Assembly (NCBI GenBank): GCA_037956075.1
Contig: CP138327.1
Location: 1 to 64,000 of the forward strand
Reading direction: 5' to 3'
Length of the DNA stretch: 64,000 nucleotides
Source of the DNA: Catillopecten margaritatus gill symbiont
GTDB lineage: Bacteria > Pseudomonadota > Gammaproteobacteria > PS1 > Pseudothioglobaceae
The translations under genes were made by a program, and so were the position numbers. Position 1 is the stretch's first letter; every line of letters starts with the position of its first letter. The notes beneath the pieces were generated by a model. That model had not been told where the DNA came from, did no database searches, and saw only the letters and a program-made list of their open reading frames with translations. This document shows, piece by piece, positions 19,059 through 27,864 of this stretch.

Positions 19059-19940
19059 TTAATTGCCATTTTCTGGTTTGTGTGATGATACAGCATCTGC
19101 AATAGGGTGACTCTCACCTTTTGAACTTAGAAAATCACTAGAGTCTTTGCTAATTGCTGTTAACAAGTTCTCCATAAGCTGCTTTGATAGTTCTTCAGGC
19201 TCTTTTAAGTCTTTAATGGTTTCTCGATATCCAGTGTAAGATTCAGCTATAACTTGTTTGTGTTTGTAAGATTCTTCTAATTTTTTAGCTTCAGCTCTTC
19301 GGTGTCCAGCAAATACAAGAAACCACACACAGATCATTGTGAATGGGGTGTGTGGGATAAACTGTGCAAATAGCACTTCTAATTTTAAATTATTCATATC
19401 AATATGAATTGGATTTTCGTAGAAATAATAAAGGCCGGCACTGAATATTGTTATAGTGATAGCTTCCCATAATATTCTGGTTATCACAAAATTTTTAGCT
19501 TTTTTTCTAAAACTATTTGCAATTGCAACGGTTGTAGCATTCGGCATAAGTTTATTAATTTCACCTAATAATGCATCGTGCTGCTCTTGCTGTTTATTGA
19601 GCTTATTTGTAATTTCAGCTATACTTCCATTGTCATTTTCGTTATCTTCATTGCCAAACAACTCATTTTTTTTCTGTTTAAAGTTGGTGTAGGTTGAGGT
19701 GAAATCTGTCAGGTTGACTGCTATGGTGTTTTTATTGTCTTCTACTGAGGTGTTAAAATTGTTTACGTTATTAACTTTGCCTTGAAGGTCTCCAGTATTC
19801 AAACCGTTTATTAAGTTTTGAGCCTCAGTATGTTGTAAGAAAATGTTACTATGAGCCGTATCAATTTTGTTGATTTTGTCAACAGTTTCATTTAGCAGGG
19901 TTTTTAACTCATCTTTATTCATGCCGTTAATTGTTATCAT
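19059..19940 (-). CDS. Coiled-coil membrane protein of unknown function
   Basis: 293 residues. The N-terminal ~130 residues are polar and helix-forming, rich in Asn, Asp and Lys, and probably coiled coil. Two membrane segments follow at ~155-174 and ~197-213, then a charged helical tail. No catalytic motif is seen. The start at MITINGMNKDEL may instead be Met7. It runs against all adhesin genes and travels with the 68-residue gene as a module found again at 41213-42311 and, truncated, at 49293-49655. Its function and relation to the DGR are unknown. Confidence 0.7.
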   Translation of the reverse strand: MITINGMNKDELKTLLNETVDKINKIDTAHSNIFLQHTEAQNLINGLNTGDLQGKVNNVNNFNTSVEDNKNTIAVNLTDFTSTYTNFKQKKNELFGNEDNENDNGSIAEITNKLNKQQEQHDALLGEINKLMPNATTVAIANSFRKKAKNFVITRILWEAITITIFSAGLYYFYENPIHIDMNNLKLEVLFAQFIPHTPFTMICVWFLVFAGHRRAEAKKLEESYKHKQVIAESYTGYRETIKDLKEPEELSKQLMENLLTAISKDSSDFLSSKGESHPIADAVSSHKPENGN

Positions 19941-20059
19941 AATCTATTCTTTTAATTAATTATTAGAAGCTTGCTTTTCAAGCTCCATGTTAGGAGAGGG
20001 GATTGGACAGTCATTAATCATACTTGTATAGTATTTAAAAAAAATATTTTTTTCATTAT

Positions 20060-20333
20060 AACACCCTAGAAGATGGCATTTATTTAAATAAATATAGACA
20101 CAAAAGAGCTAAAAAGCATAGCTCAACATAAGGCGAATGTTTGACTACCGCTTCAGTAGAAAATGTTTCAAGTTGTAAATATATTGACACTCTTATGGCT
20201 TGCTCTATTCTTTATCTTCCTATTTTTTTCCATAATCCTTGCTTATAAAGATTTTTATTAGGCTTTCTAGTCTAAAAGCAAAAAAAATAGTTAAATAGTT
20301 AAATAGTTACGGTAAAATACACAACATAATTTT
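20060..20333 (+). promoter_or_regulatory. Leader of target 3
   Basis: Same block as before target 2. P1 is TTGACA 20184-20189 with TATTCT 20206-20211. The second -10 has a change, TAAAAT (20313-20318) instead of TATAAT. The block joins directly to the upstream region of the minus-strand module, with a shared ATTATAACACCC join. Confidence 0.55.
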
Positions 20334-20403
20334 ATTAACGATTAACGATTAACGATTAACGATTAACGATTAACGATTAACGATTAACGATTAACGATTA
20401 ACG
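20334..20403 (+). repeat. Heptamer tandem repeat, 10 copies
   Basis: Ten perfect ATTAACG copies ending at the ATG of target 3. They lengthen the leader by 49 bp relative to target 2. Confidence 0.95.
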
Positions 20404-23400
20404 ATGAAAACACTATTAAAAAACGCCTGTTCAACTAATTATAATGCCACTAACCTAATTACCCATGTTGCGTGGGTGGGTGGGGCACATTCTAGAGCGC
20501 TAAGCAGGCTTAAGCATTTTTTAGCTTTTGGCGCTTTGACTCTATCACTTAACGTTACCTCAGGTGGTGAGATTAACCAGTTTGACAAAGAAGCTTATCT
20601 TAACCTTGGACAACAGTACAGTGATAACAATACTCAAGTAGCTGTTAAAGAAGAAAACACAATTGATACACTCCTTAAAGAGATTGGCTCTTCTGTTCGT
20701 AATGCCTTGGGCGGTACAGATTCTGACAATGCCAATCAGCTTGGTAAAAAAATTACTGATAATTTAAAAAATAAAGCCAACAACACAGTGATTAATAAAA
20801 CCGAAGGCTTTATTAATCAAAAAGCCAATGAACTTGCTAATAGTATTGGCAACGGTAGAACTGAAATCTCTGTGCATAAATTAGAGTCTAATAACCCAAC
20901 ATATAGTCTTAAAACCATTCAACCATTGACTGAGCTTAATACAGATTCAACAGAGCTAACTTTTATCCAAGCTCAAATTAACTCTGGTGAAAACCATGGT
21001 GAGCGCCGTGACACTATTAATTTAGGCCTTGGACAGCGTTACCTACTTGAAGGTGGTCAGTCTATTGCTGGTATTAATCTATTCACTGATTATGAAACCG
21101 AGTCTAAGCACAAGCGTGCATCGCTAGGTTTGGAATACCAAAGAGCTAACTTTAGTGCCAATATTAATAAATACTACCCATTGTCAGATAAGAAAGTTAT
21201 TGGTGATTACACTGAAGAGCCACTAGCAGGACATGACATTAAACTAACGGGTCAAGTACCTTATCTATCTTGGGCAAAAATCAAAGGCACGCACTATTAT
21301 TGGGATGCCAAAGTTGGCGACAATATTAAAGGTACTATTTTAGGTGTTGAAATAGAGCTTAATCCTTCTACTACGCTAGAAATAGGTACTGAAAACTCAA
21401 ACACAGCTGAGCGTGCAAGCTATGCACGCCTAAGCGCACAACTGCCATTTAAAGATGGCGAAGCATTAACTAATTTTAAAGTCTCTGATCAAGCTTTTGC
21501 TAACTCAAATATTGTTACCCTAACCGATCTTGACTTTGTTGAAAGATCTAACAAAATCCGTATTGAAAAACTCTTAAATGGTGTTAGCGTGGTTTTGGGT
21601 GAATACAACGCTCCTACAGTAGGCTCTACCTGTACACTTTACAATGCATCAAATGTTGCTATTGCCAATGGCTCTGGTGTAACAGGCGCTGATGGCAGTG
21701 TAACACTGTCAAATGTTGTTCTACCTACTGGACTAATTTCTAGCTCTTGTAATGCCATTGGTACCTATATCGATGAAGCCACAGGTGTGACCACTACTAG
21801 CTCTCCAGTGCTCAGAGCGGCAAAAATTTATTCAGGCACAGGAGACTTAATTCTTCTAGCCTCACCTTTATCTGAAATTGCTTATCAATTAGCTAATGCT
21901 GGTACTTTAGCTAATGATATAACCACTAAAAATACACAAATTGCAACAGCATTTGGTATAAGTGGCGTTGATTTTACCGCCACCATCCCAACGGATCTTA
22001 ACACTATCACTGCCGCTAATGATGATGCGGGTAAATTTGGTACTGTGCTAGCAGCAGTCTCACAAATGTCTGAGAATGCAGGACATGATGATACACAGTC
22101 AACTGCAAATAATGGTGGTGATAATATCCACGCCAATGAAACTATCCAAGAGCTTGTTGTTGATATGGCTGATGGTGATATTGATGGTATTGCAGATGGA
22201 CAAGGAAAAACTCTTAATCTTAATCAAGCTATAAACAATTTTAAAACAGGCTCTGGTGCTAACAACCCAACATCAGATACTGGAAACACTAATGCAGGCA
22301 ATGTAGATATTGTAACAACCACCCCTAGTGTTATTTTAAATAAAACCGCAGTAACTCTTGATGAAAACGGTGTAACAACTTACACAGTAGTCCTTAACAC
22401 GCAACCAACTGGTAGTGTTACGATCACCCCAGTGAGTGCTGATACCGGTGCTGCCTCCGTATCAGGTGTAATGACCTTTACCACAGCTAACTGGAGCACA
22501 GCGCAAACAGTTACAGTCACTGGTGTAGCTGATGTTAATGCAACTGATGAGACTGTAACCATTAGTCATACTATTACAGGTGCTGATTATGCTAGTGTGA
22601 CTTCTGCTGATGTGATTGCTACCGTAGTGGATTTTAGCATCAGTGCCCAAACTCGCTCTATTGCTGAGAACTCTGCCAATACAACTAATGTGGGTGCAGT
22701 TCTTGTAACCACAGGTAGTCCAACTGGCTTTAGCATTACCAGCGGTAACACTAACACCGCCTTTGCGATTAGCAACAGTGGTCAAATCACCGTGGCCGAT
22801 GTCAACCAGCTTGATTTTGAAACCACGACTAGCTACACGCTAGCAGTGCAGATCACCAAAGCTGACACCACGTCACAAAGTGCTAATATTACGGTTAATG
22901 TCACTAACGTTAATGAGGGTAGTGCTTCGATCAGTGCCCAAACTCGTTCTATTGCTGAGAACTCTGCCAATACAACTAATGTGGGTGCAGTTCTTGTAAC
23001 CACAGGTAGTCCAACTGGCTTTAGCATTACCAGCGGTAACACTAACACCGCCTTTGCGATTAGCAACAGTGGTCAAATCACCGTGGCCGATGTCAACCAG
23101 CTTGATTTTGAAACCACGACTAGCTACACGCTAGCAGTGCAGATCACCAAAGCTGACACCACGTCACAAAGTGCTAATATTACGGTTAATGTCACTAACG
23201 TTAATGAGGGTAGTGCTTCGATCAGTGCCCAAACTCGTTCTATTGCTGAGAACTCTGCCAATACAACTAATGTGGGTGCAGTTCTTGTAACCACAGGTAG
23301 TCCAACTGGCTTTAGCATTACCAGCGGTAACACTAACACCGCCTTTGCGATTAGCAACAGTGGTCAAATCACCGTGGCCGATGCCAACCAGCTTGATTTT

Positions 23401-24897
23401 GAAACCACGACTAGCTACACGCTAGCAGTGCAGATCACCAAAGCTGACACCACGTCACAAAGTGCTAATATTACGGTTAATGTCACTAACGTTAATGAGG
23501 GTAGTGCTGTTTCGATCAGTGCCCAAACTCGTTCTATTGCTGAGAACTCTGCCAATGCAACTAATGTGGGTGCAGTTCTTGTAACCACAGGTAGTCCAAC
23601 TGGCTTTAGCATTACCAGCGGTAACACTAACACCGCCTTTGCGATTAGCAACAGTGGTCAAATCACCGTGGCCGATGCCAACCAGCTTGATTTTGAAACC
23701 ACGACTAGCTACACGCTAGCAGTGCAGATCACCAAAGCTGACACCACGTCACAAAGTGCTAATATTACGGTTAATGTCACTAACGTTAATGAGGGTAGTG
23801 CTGTTTCGATCAGTGCCCAAACTCGTTCTATTGCTGAGAACTCTGCCAATGCAACTAATGTGGGTGCAGTTCTTGTAACCACAGGTAGTCCAACTGGCTT
23901 TAGCATTACCAGCGGTAACACTAACACCGCCTTTGCGATTAGCAACAGTGGTCAAATCACCGTGGCCGATGCCAACCAGCTTGATTTTGAAACCACGACT
24001 AGCTACACGCTAGCAGTGCAGATCACCAAAGCTGACACCACGTCACAAAGTGCTAATATTACGGTTAATGTCACTAACGTTAATGAGGGTAGTGCTGTTT
24101 CGATCAGTGCCCAAACTCGTTCTATTGCTGAGAACTCTGCCAATGCAACTAATGTGGGTGCAGTTCTTGTAACCACAGGTAGTCCAACTGGCTTTAGCAT
24201 TACCAGCGGTAACACTAACACCGCCTTTGCGATTAGCAACAGTGGTCAAATCACCGTGGCCGATGTCAACCAGCTTGATTTTGAAACCACGACTAGCTAC
24301 ACGCTAGCAGTGCAGATCACCAAAGCTGACACCACGTCACAAAGTGCTAATATTACGGTTAATGTCACAGATGTTGTAGAACTAGCCAGCATAACCATCG
24401 GCACTCAAACTTGGAGTGCATCTAATGTTTCATTAGTGCCTACTACAAATAATGTTCTAGGTACGGATTATTGGAATGCTTATGTGGGTACTAATGGTTC
24501 TGGAGATACAAGCGATGAAGACGGTTATTACTACACTTGGGATGCAGCGATGAACGTTTGTCCTAGTGGCTGGAGTTTGCCATCTGATGCTGATTGGAAA
24601 GTCTTAGAAGGTCAATTAGGTATGAGTGTTGCTAATCAAGAAGCAACGGGTTGGCGTGGTACTGATGAAGGAGCAAAACTAAAAGTAGGTGGCTCTAGTG
24701 GCTTCGAGGTTAAGTTAGCGGGCTACCGCTATACCAGTGGTAGTTTCTACGATCGTGGCGATTTCACGTACTTGTGGAGTAGTACTGAGTCAGGTAGTAT
24801 TGCCTACAGACGCAACCTGTACACCAGTTACGCCACGGTGAACCGCAGTACCCACGATAAGGCGTACGGGTTTAGTGTTCGCTGTCTAAAGGATTAA
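20404..24897 (+). CDS. Target 3: inverse-autotransporter adhesin, 6-repeat stalk
   Basis: 1497 residues, intact. It has the same signal, barrel and Calx-beta-like order as target 2 but the other passenger allele (LTDLDFVERS, KLLNGVSVV, GDLILL, LANDI) and V instead of M in TSADVIATVV. Six cadherin-like repeats precede the lectin domain with VR3. It is the shortest uninterrupted adhesin in the window. One non-template change lies just before the variable face (FEVKLAG for FEAKLAG). Confidence 0.92.
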   Translation: MKTLLKNACSTNYNATNLITHVAWVGGAHSRALSRLKHFLAFGALTLSLNVTSGGEINQFDKEAYLNLGQQYSDNNTQVAVKEENTIDTLLKEIGSSVRNALGGTDSDNANQLGKKITDNLKNKANNTVINKTEGFINQKANELANSIGNGRTEISVHKLESNNPTYSLKTIQPLTELNTDSTELTFIQAQINSGENHGERRDTINLGLGQRYLLEGGQSIAGINLFTDYETESKHKRASLGLEYQRANFSANINKYYPLSDKKVIGDYTEEPLAGHDIKLTGQVPYLSWAKIKGTHYYWDAKVGDNIKGTILGVEIELNPSTTLEIGTENSNTAERASYARLSAQLPFKDGEALTNFKVSDQAFANSNIVTLTDLDFVERSNKIRIEKLLNGVSVVLGEYNAPTVGSTCTLYNASNVAIANGSGVTGADGSVTLSNVVLPTGLISSSCNAIGTYIDEATGVTTTSSPVLRAAKIYSGTGDLILLASPLSEIAYQLANAGTLANDITTKNTQIATAFGISGVDFTATIPTDLNTITAANDDAGKFGTVLAAVSQMSENAGHDDTQSTANNGGDNIHANETIQELVVDMADGDIDGIADGQGKTLNLNQAINNFKTGSGANNPTSDTGNTNAGNVDIVTTTPSVILNKTAVTLDENGVTTYTVVLNTQPTGSVTITPVSADTGAASVSGVMTFTTANWSTAQTVTVTGVADVNATDETVTISHTITGADYASVTSADVIATVVDFSISAQTRSIAENSANTTNVGAVLVTTGSPTGFSITSGNTNTAFAISNSGQITVADVNQLDFETTTSYTLAVQITKADTTSQSANITVNVTNVNEGSASISAQTRSIAENSANTTNVGAVLVTTGSPTGFSITSGNTNTAFAISNSGQITVADVNQLDFETTTSYTLAVQITKADTTSQSANITVNVTNVNEGSASISAQTRSIAENSANTTNVGAVLVTTGSPTGFSITSGNTNTAFAISNSGQITVADANQLDFETTTSYTLAVQITKADTTSQSANITVNVTNVNEGSAVSISAQTRSIAENSANATNVGAVLVTTGSPTGFSITSGNTNTAFAISNSGQITVADANQLDFETTTSYTLAVQITKADTTSQSANITVNVTNVNEGSAVSISAQTRSIAENSANATNVGAVLVTTGSPTGFSITSGNTNTAFAISNSGQITVADANQLDFETTTSYTLAVQITKADTTSQSANITVNVTNVNEGSAVSISAQTRSIAENSANATNVGAVLVTTGSPTGFSITSGNTNTAFAISNSGQITVADVNQLDFETTTSYTLAVQITKADTTSQSANITVNVTDVVELASITIGTQTWSASNVSLVPTTNNVLGTDYWNAYVGTNGSGDTSDEDGYYYTWDAAMNVCPSGWSLPSDADWKVLEGQLGMSVANQEATGWRGTDEGAKLKVGGSSGFEVKLAGYRYTSGSFYDRGDFTYLWSSTESGSIAYRRNLYTSYATVNRSTHDKAYGFSVRCLKD
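22636..24369 (+). repeat. Cadherin-like stalk array, 6 repeats
   Basis: Six units. Repeats 1-3 carry SANTT and the later ones SANAT; VADAN occurs in repeats 3-5. This mix differs from targets 2 and 4, consistent with shuffling between arrays. Confidence 0.95.
24706..24888 (+). repeat. DGR variable repeat VR3
   Basis: Fourteen substitutions at TR adenines. There are two C to T changes: codon 2 (GCT to GTT) and the third base of codon 19 (GAC to GAT). The variable face reads YRYTSGSFYDRGDFTY, then SIAY and NLYTSYATVNRSTHDKAYG. Confidence 0.95.
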
Positions 24898-24918
24898 TTC
24901 GACACTTTGGCACTTCGA

Positions 24919-25032
24919 CCAGCGAAGCTGGCATAAGTTGCACTAAAAGTGCAACTAAACACAGCCGAATGGCTGGGTATTTATACCCCCTTGCGGGGTA
25001 TTCATCACCCAAGCTTGCTTGGGTGGTTTTTT
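24919..25032 (+). terminator. Hairpin cluster and terminator after target 3
   Basis: Same five stems as the other units. The final stem is at 25006-25025 with its T run to 25032. Confidence 0.85.
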
Positions 25033-25035
25033 ATT

Positions 25036-25437
25036 ACATAACAAGGAGTTAAGACATTTAAGGAAGGGCATTTAACATTACAGCATTGAGAATAAATGAG
25101 TTAATCAGCCCGGCGTTGTTTAGTTTAAGGATTAAACAAGTGAGGTTTATAAATCCAAACATTCTCTCATTTGTTAATGGCACTAATGGTTAAGACTAGC
25201 AGTATCATTAAAAAAATGAGGATAAAAGAATCTTACATTTGGTGATGAGTAGGTGAAACTTTACAAATTATATTTACTGTAGAGGCAAAACCCCCCGAAC
25301 TTAACAAGTTAATAATTTTTGTTGGGTTTTGGGTTTGATAGCCACTTGTTGACGTGAGGAATTGCCTCAGGTTACGAATGTAAGGCAGGTTTTAATTTAC
25401 AATAAAGATAGCAAAAAAAAAGCTAAAGTAGTTGTAT
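25036..25437 (+). other. Pre-TR region, cut by IS30
   Basis: Same as the region before TR1 up to TTGTAT, where IS30 copy 2 is inserted. The remaining ~30 bp to TR3 lies on the far side of the element, so TR3 is separated from its usual upstream sequence by 1.16 kb. Confidence 0.6.
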
Positions 25438-26593
25438 GGTGGATTCGACTCATAAGTGCACAACTCCCAATTGACGAGCATCAACACCCGTCATCTCAAA
25501 AAACACCTGGTAAGGTGTTTTAAATCCTAGACATTTTCTCGGTCTAGAATTTAATTTATTCACTGCTATTTTAACTTCATTGTAAGCAATATTTACCAAA
25601 GATATTGTCTTTGGGAAGTATTGCCGTAATAAGCCGTTAGCGTTTTCGTTTTGTCCACGTTCCCAGCTATGGTAAGGCTTAGCAAAGTAACTCTTACAAT
25701 GGATTGTTTTATTAATTTTCTCATGTCCTGCGAACTCCTTGCCATTGTCATAGGTAATTGAATGTACAAAACCCTTAATAGGCTGAAGCAAGGTATTGAT
25801 GGCAACACTAACACCGTCTTTGTGTTTGCTATTAAGCGGATACGCCAGCCTAAGCTTTGATATGCGCTCATCCAGCGTTACGATGGCGCCTTTGTGGGCT
25901 TTACCAATAATAGTGTCCGCCTCCCAATGTCCAAATACTGTGCGATTATTAACTGCCTCAGGGCGCTGGTCAATATCAATACGATTGGGAATGCCTGTGC
26001 GATTATGCGCGTAACCATAACGCTTTCTATAAGGCTTACCCTGATGTCTGAGGTGTTGATATAACAAGCCACCATCTGCTTTATCTTTGAGCAAATAACG
26101 ATAGATGCTCTCATGGTGAAGTTGAATGACATTGTTGGCATTAAGCCAACCACAGACTTGTTCAGGCGACCAATCAAGTTTTAGACAATTGTCAATCAAG
26201 CGTTTACACTCAATGGTTAATTTAACAAACTTATCTTTGGCTTGATGTCTTTGCTGCGCAAAGCCATTAGCCTGATTGTATCGATAGCCTCGCTTGCCCG
26301 TGTTACGGGCAATCTCTCTAATAATGGTAGAGTGGCTGCGATTAAGGTTTTGTGCGATTTTATTCTTAGACATGCCTTGTTTAATTCCAATCGCGATATA
26401 ATACCTCTCTTCAGAGGTTAGTTGCTTGTACATAGTGTTCAGCTCCGTTTAAGCAAATCAATCATTATAGATTGACCGACCTCTGATTTTATTCAAAGGC
26501 TTGGTGTATTTTGCTTTTGGCTTGACATAAAGGCCAAGCAAAATACACTAATGCTAATTAAACTTAGTTGTGCACTTATGATGCGAATTTACA
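25438..26593 (-). mobile_element. IS30-family insertion sequence, copy 2 (with target duplication)
   Basis: 1156 bp. It is flanked by a 3-bp direct repeat TAT (25435-25437 and 26594-26596), and the uninterrupted site is readable in the other units as TTGTATTTTAAAA. This is the one copy here with clean insertion junctions. Confidence 0.93.
25450..26433 (-). CDS. IS30-family transposase (copy 2)
   Basis: 327 residues, differing from copy 1 at residue 11 (Tyr for His). The DDE residues and helix-turn-helix are intact. Confidence 0.95.
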   Translation of the reverse strand: MYKQLTSEERYYIAIGIKQGMSKNKIAQNLNRSHSTIIREIARNTGKRGYRYNQANGFAQQRHQAKDKFVKLTIECKRLIDNCLKLDWSPEQVCGWLNANNVIQLHHESIYRYLLKDKADGGLLYQHLRHQGKPYRKRYGYAHNRTGIPNRIDIDQRPEAVNNRTVFGHWEADTIIGKAHKGAIVTLDERISKLRLAYPLNSKHKDGVSVAINTLLQPIKGFVHSITYDNGKEFAGHEKINKTIHCKSYFAKPYHSWERGQNENANGLLRQYFPKTISLVNIAYNEVKIAVNKLNSRPRKCLGFKTPYQVFFEMTGVDARQLGVVHL

Positions 26594-26626
26594 TATTTTA
26601 AAATAAGTGATGTTTTTAATTATTGG

Positions 26627-26809
26627 GAGGCTAAGTTAGCGGGCAACCGCAATACCAATGGTAGTTTCTACAATCGTGGCGACAACACGAACTTGTGGAG
26701 TAGTACTGAGTCAGGTAGTAATGCCTACAGACGCAACCTGAACACCAGTAACGCCACGGTGAACCGCAATACCAACAATAAGGCGAACGGGTTTAGTGTT
26801 CGCTGTCTA
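26627..26809 (+). repeat. DGR template repeat TR3
   Basis: Same sequence as TR1. It lies 33 bp from the IS30 end and is followed by an intact avd but a truncated RT, so it could only act with RT supplied from another cassette. Confidence 0.93.
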
Positions 26810-26867
26810 GGATTTGTATCTTGATGTTGTTAGATGTTCTTTTTTAAATATTTTTTTGGTGTTAAAT

Positions 26868-27221
26868 ATGGCTTTATATAGTTTTTTGCCCGTGTATAAG
26901 GTTAGTTATGATTTGCTGGTGGATTTGTTTGTGTTTACCAAAGAGTTTAACAAGGAATACAAATATACGGTAGGCGAGAGTATTAAAAAAGAAACCATTG
27001 AAATGATTATTAATATTTATCGGGCTAATAGCAGAAAAGACAAAGTTAAGCATATTGTAAAAGCTAGAGAAAATATTGAAGTGATACGGGTTTTATTGAG
27101 ATTGTTGCGTGATCTTAAACAGGTTAATATTAAAAAATTTGCTGGATTGAATGACAAATGTGAAAGCGTCTCAAAACAACTAACTGCCTGGCATAAAAGC
27201 TCACTTAATGCCACAAGATAG
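26868..27221 (+). CDS. avd: Avd-like DGR accessory protein (copy 3)
   Basis: 117 residues, identical to copy 1 (Arg74). The frame is intact although its RT partner is truncated. Confidence 0.85.
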   Translation: MALYSFLPVYKVSYDLLVDLFVFTKEFNKEYKYTVGESIKKETIEMIINIYRANSRKDKVKHIVKARENIEVIRVLLRLLRDLKQVNIKKFAGLNDKCESVSKQLTAWHKSSLNATR

Positions 27222-27486
27222 AGAATTATTACTTGAAAAGCTGTTCGAGACTTATTATTCAACACGAAAAAATAAGCGCAATACTCATTCTTGCGCTGAA
27301 TACGAAGTCAATTATGAAGGCCATTTAATTGCTTTGTGTGATCGACTACTTGATAAAACTTACCAGCCTAAAAGATCCATTTGTTTTATCTCTTTCTATC
27401 CTGTACAAAGAGAGATTTTTGCTGCTAATTTTGAAGATAGAATTATCCATCATTTGATTTTTAATGCTATTAACCCTATTTTATAA
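27208..27486 (+). pseudogene. Truncated DGR reverse transcriptase (copy 3)
   Basis: Same 92-residue remnant and same junction as at 6504-6782. No catalytic motifs are present. Confidence 0.9.
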
Positions 27487-27759
27487 CACCCTAGAAGATG
27501 GCATTTATTTAAATAAATATAGACACAAAAGAGCTAAAAAGCATAGCTCAACATAAGGCGAATGTTTGACTACCGCTTCAGTAGAAAATGTTTCAAGTTG
27601 TAAATATATTGACACTCTTATGGCTTGCTCTATTCTTTATCTTCCTATTTTTTTCCATAATCCTTGCTTATAAAGATTTTTATTAGGCTTTCTAGTCTAA
27701 AAGCAAAAAAAATAGTTAAATAGTTAAATAGTTACGGTAAATAGTTACGTTAAATTACG
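27487..27759 (+). promoter_or_regulatory. Leader of target 4
   Basis: P1 is TTGACA 27609-27614 with TATTCT 27631-27636. The region of the second -10 is altered: an extra GTAAATAGTTACG unit is present and the box reads TAAATA (27738-27743), so P2 is likely weakened. The CACAACATAATTTT segment seen in targets 2 and 3 is missing. Confidence 0.55.
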
Positions 27760-27864
27760 ATTAACGATTAACGATTAACGATTAACGATTAACGATTAAC
27801 GATTAACGATTAACGATTAACGATTAACGATTAACGATTAACGATTAACGATTAACGATTAACG
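27760..27864 (+). repeat. Heptamer tandem repeat, 15 copies
   Basis: Fifteen perfect ATTAACG copies (105 bp) ending at the ATG of target 4. Confidence 0.95.

Noticed and set aside
27760..27864. Heptamer arrays considered as CRISPR or iteron-type origin repeats
   Set aside because: There are no spacers, the unit is only 7 bp, and arrays occur only directly before adhesin start codons; no replication initiator gene is near.
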